A stretch of DNA of 64,000 nucleotides from Proteobacteria bacterium UBA6503 (lineage in GTDB: Bacteria > Pseudomonadota > Alphaproteobacteria > UBA1280 > UBA6503). The translations under genes and the position numbers were made by a program. This document shows positions 50,232 to 58,655 of this stretch, piece by piece. The first letter of the stretch is position 1, and each line of letters begins with the position of its first letter. The stretch spans positions 558,713 to 622,712 of the forward strand of contig DJLZ01000001.1 in assembly GCA_002436405.1 (NCBI GenBank), given 5' to 3'. The notes under the pieces are model-generated. The model had not been told where the DNA came from. It made no database searches and was given only the letters and a program-made list of their open reading frames with translations.

Positions 50232-51998
50232 TTATTTTTCACGCAGACCCCAGTTAATGACGCATTTTTTGTTTTGCCATGTGCCACGCACAAACAGCTT
50301 ACGGCCAGCAACAGGTTGACCATATTCAGGGCAGTAGTCAGCATCGGCATCAAACAGTTGGCCGCCTTTAACACGGAACGAAAGTAACGTGCCATCAGGC
50401 AATGTTAACTCAGCTTCAGCATTGCTAATAAGTTTGTATTTCACCGTTGGGTGCAGGTGGAAGTGCGCTTGCACTGGCCACTCACGCTTGCGTGTTTCAA
50501 TCATGTCTTCGCAGCGTAGGTCGTTCCCTTCGCTGTTCAAAAACAGGCGGCGTGTGTGTTTAGCACCAAGGTAGCTGTAACCGTCGTGGCTAGCTTCAAG
50601 GCCAATACCCATGCCAGGCTCTTCACGGACGCTGCAACTTACGTTACGAGGACGGCGACCCAGCAGGCCATCGCCCCAAACTTCGGCGCTGTTTAGGTTG
50701 TTGAGGCTAATGGTGTTGTGGGCATCAGTACCACGCAATTTGTTGCGCTGAGGTGATGAACCATGCACACCTGAGGTACCGCTATTTACAAACACGCGGT
50801 GCTCGCCGTATGAAAGTTCAAACGAAAGGGTGTCAGCGTGGGCGTGGCGTGTGCCTTCCATCGGCGCACAAAGGCCACCATCAAACAAAAGGGCAATAGG
50901 GCCATTATCGAGGCGCACATAGCCAGCGTAAGGCAGTTCAGCCGGCACAGTTTCGGCAAGGCCGCAGCGTTCCTGAATATCGTCCAGCAGGTCAATGTTG
51001 CCAATTTCGCCATCGTTAAACAGGGCAAGACCACCATCAGGGTGACGGAAAAACGCCATGGTCACTGACATACGGTCAATAGTTTCATCGATTGAAGGCG
51101 CAGGCGTTTGGCCAGCCTTAATAATCATCGCGTGGATATCAAGCAGGTCTTTAAGTACCATCATGTGGTAGTAAGGGCTGCGCTCGTGGTGCATACCATC
51201 AGGGAGCACTTGCACTTTAAGCTGCTGCTTCAAAAGGTCCTCGGCTTCAAGGTACGCACTTTGGCGGCTTGGCAAGCATAGACTTGCAAAGATCTGAGCC
51301 TTAAGGTTGCGGATAAGACGATGGCCACCAACGTCCCACTCCATCACTTTTGGTAGGTGGTTGGCTTGACGGGTAAGGCTGTGCATGAATTTCTCACGCC
51401 AGCCGCCATCGGCACCATCAAGCAACCAGCTTGAGTGGGTAAGCCATGAGGTTAAACGTGTTGAAAGCACATGCGGGTGCCAACGCAACATATGAAAAGC
51501 ACCACAAACGTCAATCCATTCGCCAATAAGTTCACGGGCGATGGTTTTGGCTTGTGGGTCTTGTGTGGCACGTAGGTCTGCAATCCATTCAAAGCTATGG
51601 AAGGCCATTTGCCATTCGTCAGAAACACCTTGTGGTGCCCATTGCACACTTTTGCCCATGTTGACCGTGCGGCCCATAAAGCTGAAAGTGTTTTGCTTAA
51701 TGTTTTTGCCATGCTCAACATCGCCAGCCCAAAGGTCAGGGGCGGTGTGCGTTGGGGCTTCTGCAATTTCTGCATCATATTCAATAAACGGGTAAAAAAC
51801 GCTGCGGTAGTAAAGTGAGCGTGCCGCATAGTCAAAACGTTGTACCCACTGCACTGGTGATGTTGCAGCAAATGTACGCAAGCGACGGCCCAAAGCTAGG
51901 CCCTTAATTGTGCCTTTTTGACCGCGCACCGGACGACCTACCGATGGGGTAGAGCGGCGCTTTAAAAAGGGAAGTAGGTTTTTCAAGGTTGCTTGCAT
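50232..51998 (-). CDS. Heparinase II/III-like protein
   Basis: A 588-residue protein of the heparinase II/III-like family. The N-terminal alpha/alpha-toroid has FHSFEWIADLRA, HMLRWHPHVLSTRLTSWL and GGHRLIRNLKA. The C-terminal beta domain has EGTRHAHADTLSFELSYGEH with the conserved histidine-rich segment and FVNSGTSGVHG. Such proteins cleave uronic-acid polysaccharides. With UDP-glucuronate made by the GalU-Ugd fusion in the same cluster, a role in trimming a uronate-containing surface polymer is a reasonable inference. No signal peptide is evident, so its location is uncertain. Confidence 0.85.
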   Translation of the reverse strand: MQATLKNLLPFLKRRSTPSVGRPVRGQKGTIKGLALGRRLRTFAATSPVQWVQRFDYAARSLYYRSVFYPFIEYDAEIAEAPTHTAPDLWAGDVEHGKNIKQNTFSFMGRTVNMGKSVQWAPQGVSDEWQMAFHSFEWIADLRATQDPQAKTIARELIGEWIDVCGAFHMLRWHPHVLSTRLTSWLTHSSWLLDGADGGWREKFMHSLTRQANHLPKVMEWDVGGHRLIRNLKAQIFASLCLPSRQSAYLEAEDLLKQQLKVQVLPDGMHHERSPYYHMMVLKDLLDIHAMIIKAGQTPAPSIDETIDRMSVTMAFFRHPDGGLALFNDGEIGNIDLLDDIQERCGLAETVPAELPYAGYVRLDNGPIALLFDGGLCAPMEGTRHAHADTLSFELSYGEHRVFVNSGTSGVHGSSPQRNKLRGTDAHNTISLNNLNSAEVWGDGLLGRRPRNVSCSVREEPGMGIGLEASHDGYSYLGAKHTRRLFLNSEGNDLRCEDMIETRKREWPVQAHFHLHPTVKYKLISNAEAELTLPDGTLLSFRVKGGQLFDADADYCPEYGQPVAGRKLFVRGTWQNKKCVINWGLREK

Positions 51999-52042
51999 TT
52001 CGTTTTATTTCTGTGTTCGTCTCATCGCTGGCTTTAACTAAG

Positions 52043-53371
52043 TTAAAGCGCAGGGGTTACTGCTCTTGCTTTTCTGGTTGAAAACCAAAGAACAGTCAAG
52101 CCCATAATGGCACTTAAGCCTGATCCAATCAGGATACCGAGCTTGGTTTCTAACATAAAGAGGTTTTCCGTCCCGGGGAAGGCTAGTGTACCAATAAATA
52201 AACTCATGGTGAAACCAATGCCCGCAAGGATGCTCACACCCCAAAGCTGCATAAAGTTTGCGCCCATTGGCATTTTAGCAATATGAAGTTTAATAGCCAA
52301 CCACGAGATACCAAAAATACCTACCTGCTTACCTACAACCAAACCTGCAATAATACCAAGGGTTACAGGGCTTAAAAGCTTGTCCATGGTGATGCCCTCT
52401 AGGTTGACGCCTGCGTTAGCAAAGGCAAATAAAGGCAAAACCAAAAACGCCACAAAGGGGTGAAGGCCATGCTCAAACTCAGTCAACATAGAGTTGCCAG
52501 CTTCGTCTTTGTTCATCGGGATGGTAAAAGCAAGCGCAACACCAGCAAGGGTGGCGTGCACACCGCTTTTTACAACAAATGCCCACATGGTTAGGCCTAA
52601 AAGCACGTACCAAATGCGGCTACGGAAGTTAATGATGTTCATCAAAATAAGCAGCGCCAAGCATACGCCTGCACCATAAAGCTGGGTTTGGCTCAGGTCG
52701 CTGGTGTAAAACAGCGCAATAATAATCACGGCGCCAATATCGTCAATAATCGCAAGCGCCAGCAAAAATACTTTAAGCGATGTAGGTAGGTGCTGGCCAA
52801 GGAGCGCAAAAATACCAATAGCAAAGGCAATGTCAGTCGCAGCTGGGATGGCCCAGCCTACTGTAAGTTCTGCTACTTCGCCATCTGTGGCAAGCATGTG
52901 GACAACGCCAAAGAAAATAAGTGCAGGCACAGCCATACCACCAAATGCAGCCAAAGTCGGCAGGACACGTTGGTTCCATGTGCTCATCATACCGGTGCCA
53001 AGCTCGCGCTTAACCTCAAGCCCAACAAGGAAGAAGAACAGCGCCATTAGGCCGTCGTTAATCCAGTGAATAATTGTTTTCTCAAAGACAACGTCACCAA
53101 TGCCAATAATACCTTTGGTGTTGTGTAGGGTGTTTTCGTACATCGGGCCAAGGGCTGAGTTTGCAACAAACATGGCGCCAATGGCACAAATCAAAAGCAG
53201 AAGGCCACCACCAGCTTCAAATTTGAAGAATTCTTGCATCATCAACATGGGGCGGTAGTAGGGGTTAATTGTGCGGTCTTCAGCCAGTGCATCAATGCGG
53301 CGCACCTCTTCAGGTGTGCCTGAAAGCACGTGGGCTAATCGCTGGATGAAATCTTGTAGCAGTTTAAACAT
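52043..53371 (-). CDS. nhaA: Na+/H+ antiporter NhaA
   Basis: NhaA exchanges internal Na+ for external protons to protect against sodium and alkaline pH. The 442-residue membrane protein has about 12 helices and the ion-binding aspartate pair D210-D211 in LALAIIDDIGAV. It also has GLMALFFFLVGLEVKREL and VGWAIPAATDIAFAIG. An N-terminal extension of about 40 residues precedes the first helix. The stop codon lies inside a small hairpin (GCTTTAAC/GTTAAAGC, about 52031-52049). I find no clear ribosome site at the ATG. Confidence 0.96.
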   Translation of the reverse strand: MFKLLQDFIQRLAHVLSGTPEEVRRIDALAEDRTINPYYRPMLMMQEFFKFEAGGGLLLLICAIGAMFVANSALGPMYENTLHNTKGIIGIGDVVFEKTIIHWINDGLMALFFFLVGLEVKRELGTGMMSTWNQRVLPTLAAFGGMAVPALIFFGVVHMLATDGEVAELTVGWAIPAATDIAFAIGIFALLGQHLPTSLKVFLLALAIIDDIGAVIIIALFYTSDLSQTQLYGAGVCLALLILMNIINFRSRIWYVLLGLTMWAFVVKSGVHATLAGVALAFTIPMNKDEAGNSMLTEFEHGLHPFVAFLVLPLFAFANAGVNLEGITMDKLLSPVTLGIIAGLVVGKQVGIFGISWLAIKLHIAKMPMGANFMQLWGVSILAGIGFTMSLFIGTLAFPGTENLFMLETKLGILIGSGLSAIMGLTVLWFSTRKARAVTPAL

Positions 53372-53484
53372 GTTAACAGCTTGAGAAATTGTTTCTTTTA
53401 TTGGTTATGTAGTATCGCACATTGGGCCAGAAGTGCAATGGTTTTAACATAGTTCTGATACTGAAAATGCCCACCAGTAGGGCG

Positions 53485-53524
53485 CAAAAAACCCCCTGCA
53501 GTTTTGAACGTTTTGCAGGGGGTA
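53485..53524 (-). terminator. Terminator of the 53548-54039 gene (minus)
   Basis: Read on the minus strand, ACCCCCTGCA/TGCAGGGGGT with a 13-base loop is followed by TTTTTTGCG. It lies just past the stop codon at 53548. Confidence 0.88.
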
Positions 53525-53547
53525 AAAGTTCTGTTTTTTATCAAAAA

Positions 53548-54039
53548 TTATTCGGGGACAACTTGCCACGAACCATCAGGGGTTTGGCAGGCTGTGCCTG
53601 TGGCCTGCTCTTCCTCGCCACCAATGGTGACGGTTTGCTTGAATTCACGGCAATAGCGGCCTGAAACACTCTCGCCTTGGCGGGTGGCGGTGACTGTGCC
53701 GTGATTGTCAGATTCTGGGTTGTCCCAGTAAATGGTTTCACCAATTGGGGCGTTATAAGCTTGTTCTTGGGCGCGGTACATGCGCTCCATATCTGCTTGG
53801 TCCATGCCTTTACCAATTTCGCGGCCCAAGGTCGCACCTGCATACGTGCCAACTGACGCACCAATAGCAGGGCTGCCAGCAATGCCAATTTCAGCACCCA
53901 AAACGGCGCCACCAATGGCCCCAACAACTGAGCCTACAGTCTGTCGGCTTACGCCACCATCAGCACGTGTGCAAGCGGTTGTCCCAAAAGCAAGGGTACC
54001 AACAAGGGCAAGTGTGGTTAAAAGGGTGTGGAGTTTCAT
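53548..54039 (-). CDS. 17-kDa surface antigen-like glycine-zipper lipoprotein
   Basis: A 163-residue exported protein with a signal peptide (LLTTLALVGTLAFGTTAC) ending in a cysteine that is a plausible lipidation site, though the lipobox is loose. It is followed by a glycine-zipper segment (VGSVVGAIGGAVLGAEIG, then IGASVGTYAGATLGREIG). The C-terminal beta domain has three cysteines (YCREFKQTV and ACQTPDGSW). This is the layout of the Rickettsia 17-kDa antigen and its relatives. Its likely location is the outer membrane or periplasm. It lies 15 bases after rpe. Confidence 0.83.
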   Translation of the reverse strand: MKLHTLLTTLALVGTLAFGTTACTRADGGVSRQTVGSVVGAIGGAVLGAEIGIAGSPAIGASVGTYAGATLGREIGKGMDQADMERMYRAQEQAYNAPIGETIYWDNPESDNHGTVTATRQGESVSGRYCREFKQTVTIGGEEEQATGTACQTPDGSWQVVPE

Positions 54040-54054
54040 GGGTATTTACTTTCT

Positions 54055-54705
54055 TTATTCGTCACGCAGCGCTTCAATGGCTGTGGTGTAGTTATCTGAT
54101 TTAAAAATGCTGCTGCCAGCCACCAATGTGGTGGCGCCAGCTTCGATAATTTTTTGCGCATTCTCTGGTTTAACGCCACCGTCGACCACAATTTCAATGG
54201 GGTGGTCTTGCTGGTCGGCCATGTCGCGAATTTCAGTGATTTTGTGCAAAATTTCTTCTTCAAAAGCTTGGCCACCAAAGCCAGGCTCGACCGACATCAC
54301 TAAAATAAGGTCAAGGTACGGCATAAAGTTTTGCAGCGTATCGGCAGGGGTGGCCGGGCGCAGGCTAAGGCCTGCTTTTTTGCCGTAATTACGGATATCT
54401 TGCAAGGTGGCAACCGTATCGGTTTGGGCTTCAACGTGGAAGGTAATATGGTCGGCGCCAGCATCCACATAGTCTTCAAGCAGGTCATGTGGGTTTGTCA
54501 CCATTAGGTGGACATCAAAAGGCAGTTTGGTGTGTGAACGTAAGCTCTGAATAACAGGTGGGCCAAAAGTGAGGTTGGGCACAAAGTGACCATCCATCAC
54601 ATCAAGGTGCAGCCAGTCAGCGCCAGCACGCTCGGCGGCGGCAGCTTCGGCACCCAAGTGGGCAAAGTCAGCAGCTAAAATAGAAGGGGCAATTTTTACG
54701 GTCAT
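54055..54705 (-). CDS. rpe: Ribulose-phosphate 3-epimerase
   Basis: A 216-residue TIM-barrel enzyme that interconverts ribulose-5-phosphate and xylulose-5-phosphate in the pentose phosphate pathway. Motifs: IAPSILAADFAHLG, WLHLDVMDGHFVPNLTFGP, HLMVTNP, MSVEPGFGGQAF and VDGGVKPENA, including the metal-binding histidines and aspartates. ATG 54705 matches the family start. TACAAT lies six bases upstream, so a leaderless message in addition to rsmB read-through is possible. Confidence 0.96.
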   Translation of the reverse strand: MTVKIAPSILAADFAHLGAEAAAAERAGADWLHLDVMDGHFVPNLTFGPPVIQSLRSHTKLPFDVHLMVTNPHDLLEDYVDAGADHITFHVEAQTDTVATLQDIRNYGKKAGLSLRPATPADTLQNFMPYLDLILVMSVEPGFGGQAFEEEILHKITEIRDMADQQDHPIEIVVDGGVKPENAQKIIEAGATTLVAGSSIFKSDNYTTAIEALRDE

Positions 54706-54722
54706 AGCGTTATTGTACCTCG

Positions 54723-56126
54723 TTAGCTTTGTTTTTCGTAGCAGGCAATATAAAACCCGTCGCAACCATGCTCAGGCGTTAAGCGCAGGGTGTGTGCTTT
54801 TGTATGCGCTGTTTTAAGCGCTGCAGGCACATCAAACGCAAGGGGTTTTAGGGCTAGGTTTTCGAGGGCCCAAACATCTTGCGCCTCACCTTCCTTATGG
54901 AAAAGTGAACAAACTGCATAAACTAATACGCCGCCCGGCTGCAAAACCATGGCTGCTTGCTCTAAAATTTTACGTTGTGCTGCTTGTAGGTGTTCAAGGT
55001 CGGCAGGTTGACGTAGATGAATAACCTCTGGGTGGCGGCGGCTGGTGCCTGTTGCAGTGCAGGGGGCGTCAAGTAGGAGGCCAGCAATGCTGCTTTCAGC
55101 AAACGGTGGGGTGTAGCCGTTGCAGGCAACGGTAAATGGTTTGCGCGGCATATGTGCCAAGTTTTCGGACAGTTTTTGGAGGCGTCGTGGGTTAAGATCA
55201 GCCGCATAAATTGTGTTTTCGAGTAAATCAAGTAGCTGCAATGTTTTACCACCTGGGGCCGCACACATATCAACAACAGGGCCATTAAGTTTTTTAGCTT
55301 TAATCAGCTTTGCAAGGAGAGAGGCTGGCCATTGAGCGGCCATATCTTGGATGTAAACCCCACCTGTGTTAAGGCCTTCAATGCTGCTGGCGTGGGTGCC
55401 GTCAGGAAGACGATAGGCTTTTTCTAACCCGTCTAGCGCAGTGCTACCTTCAGGAGCAGCGCCTTGATAGACGCGAATATCAACAGGGGCTTGCTCAAGC
55501 ATATACCCTGCTAAAACATCTACGTTTTCATCGCCGTAATCAGCGCTAAATTCTTTCTGAATCCAGCTTGGTAGGCACATGTCGGCCGCAAGCTCGATAG
55601 GATGTTCCGCATTTTTACGCTGAATTTGACGCAGCACCGCATTGGTTACTCCACTTAGGTGATGCAGGCGGTTGTGCTTCATCATATCAACCGTGGTCGA
55701 AATGGCGGCATGGTCTTTTACACCGTCCATAAACAGCAGTTGGTAAATACCCATACGCAGAATGATGTTTTGATCGCTATCAGCCTCGAACGGTTTTTTA
55801 AGGTGCTGATGGCTTAACCCATCAAGGAAAAGGGCCGTGCGTAATGTGCCAGCTGCAAGGGTATAGGCAAAAGCAAGGTTGCGGCTTTCGTCGGCGCCGC
55901 CAAAGTTGTTTTTGTATTGGGTAAAGGCAACATCAAGGGTTTGCTTGCCTTTGAATACTGTTTTGAGAACCTGAAACACGCCATTACGTACGCTGTCGCC
56001 GCCTTTGGGCGCGTGCGTTTTTGAATGGGTGCGCTGGGGATGACGTTTTTGCGGGCGCCTACCTTTAGAAGATGAGTGGCGCTTTGCAGCGGACGAAGGT
56101 GATTTGTTTGTAAAGTTCTTAGCCAT
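54723..56126 (-). CDS. rsmB: 16S rRNA (cytosine-967-C5)-methyltransferase RsmB
   Basis: A 467-residue RNA cytosine methyltransferase with an N-terminal NusB-like RNA-binding domain (about 45-180) and a C-terminal SAM domain. Motifs include VDMCAAPGGKTLQLLDLL, ADLNPRRLQKL, LLDAPCTATGTSRRHPE and VYAVCSL with the two catalytic cysteines. The first 40 residues are very basic (SSKGRRPQKRHPQRTHSK). ATG 56126 is the best start, although a -10-like TACACT is only five bases upstream. rpe follows after 17 bases. Confidence 0.93.
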   Translation of the reverse strand: MAKNFTNKSPSSAAKRHSSSKGRRPQKRHPQRTHSKTHAPKGGDSVRNGVFQVLKTVFKGKQTLDVAFTQYKNNFGGADESRNLAFAYTLAAGTLRTALFLDGLSHQHLKKPFEADSDQNIILRMGIYQLLFMDGVKDHAAISTTVDMMKHNRLHHLSGVTNAVLRQIQRKNAEHPIELAADMCLPSWIQKEFSADYGDENVDVLAGYMLEQAPVDIRVYQGAAPEGSTALDGLEKAYRLPDGTHASSIEGLNTGGVYIQDMAAQWPASLLAKLIKAKKLNGPVVDMCAAPGGKTLQLLDLLENTIYAADLNPRRLQKLSENLAHMPRKPFTVACNGYTPPFAESSIAGLLLDAPCTATGTSRRHPEVIHLRQPADLEHLQAAQRKILEQAAMVLQPGGVLVYAVCSLFHKEGEAQDVWALENLALKPLAFDVPAALKTAHTKAHTLRLTPEHGCDGFYIACYEKQS

Positions 56127-56179
56127 AATGCAGTGTAGCACAGCTTTATAGAAGGTCGAGCGTGTTTATGCATAAAGAA

Positions 56180-56205
56180 AAGGACCCGCAGGGGGTCCTT
56201 CTCTC
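56180..56205 (-). terminator. Possible terminator between acs and rsmB
   Basis: AAGGACCC/GGGTCCTT with a five-base loop. On the minus strand TTCTTTATG follows it, giving a weak T run. It would end acs transcripts well past their stop codon, before rsmB. Confidence 0.5.
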
Positions 56206-56514
56206 TCGTGCGTGATTTAAAACCGTGCTGCGAACAGCAAAAATCTTAAAACACGTCAACGACGCTCACATGTAAATACATATAGTGATGGTTTATGGAT
56301 AAGTAAAGCTAAAAAAACAGCAACTTAGCTACTTTTTTGCACGTACATTAGGCATTTGCAATACAAGCTATTGATTTGTCATATTTTTACTCAAGGTGAG
56401 AATAATACAAAATTTTTACCAATTCTCATTTTGAGACACACCTATGGATGTAAGTATATAAAAAACAAAATAAATTCGGTTTTTGCAATTTGCCTAATCC
56501 TACGAAATCAGCCT
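56206..56514. other. AT-rich non-coding gap with an inverted repeat
   Basis: About 300 A+T-rich bases between acs and rsmB contain no credible gene. The one clear structure is the inverted repeat CTCAAGGTGAGAAT (56390-56403) / ATTCTCATTTTGAG (56422-56435), with two mismatches and an 18-base loop. It is not followed by a T run on either strand. A smaller GCTG/CAGC hairpin is near 56230. Confidence 0.5.
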
Positions 56515-58461
56515 TTATTTTGCATTATTATGCTTTTCAATAATGCGCTCAACAACCTCTGGGTCGGCAAGGGTACTGATGTCACCAAGGCTATCAGTTT
56601 CATCAGCGGCAATTTTACGCAAAATACGGCGCATAATTTTGCCCGAACGTGTCTTTGGTAGGTTGTCGGTAAACAGCAAAACATCAGGCGAGGCAATTGG
56701 CCCGATGATTTTACGCACGGTGCTTACAATTTCTTTATTCAAATCGTCAGAGGCCTCAACGCCGTGCTCAAGGGTAATAAACGCATAAATACCTTGGCCT
56801 TTCACATCGTGTGGGTAGCCTACAACGGCGGCTTCGGTCACGTGCGGGTGTTCCACAATGGCTGATTCCACCTCAGCAGTACCAATCCGGTGGCCTGATA
56901 CATTCAGCACATCATCCACACGGCCTGTAATCCAAATATGGCCGTCGGCATCGCGCTTGGCACCATCGCCAGTAAAGTATTTGCCTTTGAACATTGAAAA
57001 ATATGTCGCCTCAAAGCGCTCATGGTCGCCCCAAACGGTTTGCATTTGGCCGGGCCAGCTGCGGCTAAAGCATAGAAGGCCTTCACCTTCGCCCTCAATA
57101 AGTTTGCCCTCAGGCGTGTATAGCTCAGGTTCAATGCCGAAGTAGGGCGTCATCGCGGCACCTGGTTTAAGGTCATCAACACAGCCGGGGAAGGGGGCAA
57201 GCAAATGGCCACCAGTTTCGGTTTGCCACCATGTATCCACAATTGGGCAGTTGCTATGGCCAATTTGTTCAAAGTACCAAAGCCAAGGCTCAGGGTTAAT
57301 GGGTTCGCCCACGGTGCCTAGCACGCGAAGCGAGCTTAAATCATGAGGTGTTACAAACTCATCCCCTAGGGCATGTAGGGCACGAATAGCCGTTGGCGCT
57401 GTGTAGAATGAGTTTACCTTATGGCGGTCAACCACTTGCCACATGCGGTTGGCATCGGGCCATGTGGGGATGCCCTCAAACACAATGGTGGTGCAGCCTG
57501 CTGCAAGCGGGCCATAAATCAAATAGCTGTGGCCTGTAATCCAGCCGATATCGGCGGTACACCAAAAAACATCACCTTCTTTATAGTCAAAAGCGGTTTT
57601 AAAAGTACTGGTGGCATAGGTTAAATAACCGCCCGTGCCATGCACAACACCTTTCGGTGTACCTGTTGAGCCAGAGGTGTAGAGGATAAATAGCGGGTCA
57701 GTCGCTTCCATTTTTTCAGGCGGGCAGGCGGCCCCATGCTGGGCTGAGGCTTCGTGGTACCAAGCATCGCGTGGGGCATCAAAAGGTACGTCGGCTTTGG
57801 TGTACTGCACGGTTAAAACGTGGCGTACTTTGTGTTCGGTTAAGGTTAGGGCTTCATCAACAGTGGTTTTAAGCGGGATGCGCTTAGTGCCACGCTTGCC
57901 TTCATCGGCGGTAATGACAACGTCACACTCGGCATCGTCAATACGACTGGCCAGCGACTCGGCTGAAAAACCTGCAAACACAACACTATGAATAGCACCA
58001 ATGCGGGCGCAAGCCAGCATGGCATAGGTGGCTTCAGGGATCATCGGCATGTAAAGGCACACACGGTCACCACGTTCAACCCCTAGGGCTTTAAGTGTGT
58101 TTGCAAAGCGGCCAACTTCTTCGGCCAGTTGATTAAATGTAATTTCTTTTGCAGCGTCATTCGGGTCGTTAGGTTCCCAAATGATAGCGGTTTGGTTGCC
58201 TTTTTCGGCAAGGTGACGGTCAATACAGTTAAAGGCAACGTTAAGCTGGGCACCTTTAAACCATTCAATTTTTGGTTGGCTAAGGTCTGACGTTGAGACA
58301 CTGTCCCACTTTTTGTACCATGTGAGGTGTTTTTCAGCTTCTTCCGCCCAAAAGCTGTCGGGGTTCTTTACCGATTTTTGATAAATCTCTTGGTATTTTT
58401 CAGGGGTTAGGTTTGCTTGATTTGTGAATGAAGCAGGTGTCGGGATTGTTTTATCAGACAT
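56515..58461 (-). CDS. acs: Acetyl-CoA synthetase
   Basis: A 648-residue AMP-forming ligase that activates acetate to acetyl-CoA. Motifs: YTSGSTGTPKGVVHGTGGYL (adenylation loop), WWQTETGGHL, YFTGDGAKRDADGHIWITGR and the C-terminal catalytic lysine in LPKTRSGKIMRRILRK, which in related enzymes is inactivated by acetylation. ATG 58461 (MSDKTIPTPASF) fits the family; a longer reading frame upstream lies in the promoter gap. Cytosolic. Confidence 0.97.
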   Translation of the reverse strand: MSDKTIPTPASFTNQANLTPEKYQEIYQKSVKNPDSFWAEEAEKHLTWYKKWDSVSTSDLSQPKIEWFKGAQLNVAFNCIDRHLAEKGNQTAIIWEPNDPNDAAKEITFNQLAEEVGRFANTLKALGVERGDRVCLYMPMIPEATYAMLACARIGAIHSVVFAGFSAESLASRIDDAECDVVITADEGKRGTKRIPLKTTVDEALTLTEHKVRHVLTVQYTKADVPFDAPRDAWYHEASAQHGAACPPEKMEATDPLFILYTSGSTGTPKGVVHGTGGYLTYATSTFKTAFDYKEGDVFWCTADIGWITGHSYLIYGPLAAGCTTIVFEGIPTWPDANRMWQVVDRHKVNSFYTAPTAIRALHALGDEFVTPHDLSSLRVLGTVGEPINPEPWLWYFEQIGHSNCPIVDTWWQTETGGHLLAPFPGCVDDLKPGAAMTPYFGIEPELYTPEGKLIEGEGEGLLCFSRSWPGQMQTVWGDHERFEATYFSMFKGKYFTGDGAKRDADGHIWITGRVDDVLNVSGHRIGTAEVESAIVEHPHVTEAAVVGYPHDVKGQGIYAFITLEHGVEASDDLNKEIVSTVRKIIGPIASPDVLLFTDNLPKTRSGKIMRRILRKIAADETDSLGDISTLADPEVVERIIEKHNNAK

Positions 58462-58568
58462 GGGGTGTGTTCCTATCACTCGTGCAGGCGTTTTTATTAT
58501 AAGCGTACTCTCGTGGTACGTTCTTATGTGGTCATCCCCCAATAATTAATATTTTACATGCTTTTAGG

Positions 58569-58655
58569 TTGTAATATCAAGCAGGTATGCTTACTCTAAT
58601 AGAGTAAATTCTTTACATCTTCCCTTTCTTTTTCCCCCTCTATTGGAGAAATATC
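58569..58655 (+). promoter_or_regulatory. Promoter-like boxes and polypyrimidine leader of the HD-hydrolase gene
   Basis: TTGTAA (58569-58574), 17 bases and TACTCT (58592-58597), then an almost pure C/T tract (about 58616-58641) and TTGGAG eight bases before the ATG. The second hexamer forms a dyad with AGAGTA (58601-58606). Confidence 0.55.

Noticed and set aside
51999..52050. GCTTTAAC/GTTAAAGC hairpin at the nhaA stop codon as a terminator
   Set aside because: The stem is weak and A+T-rich, includes the stop codon itself, and is not followed by Ts on the minus strand.
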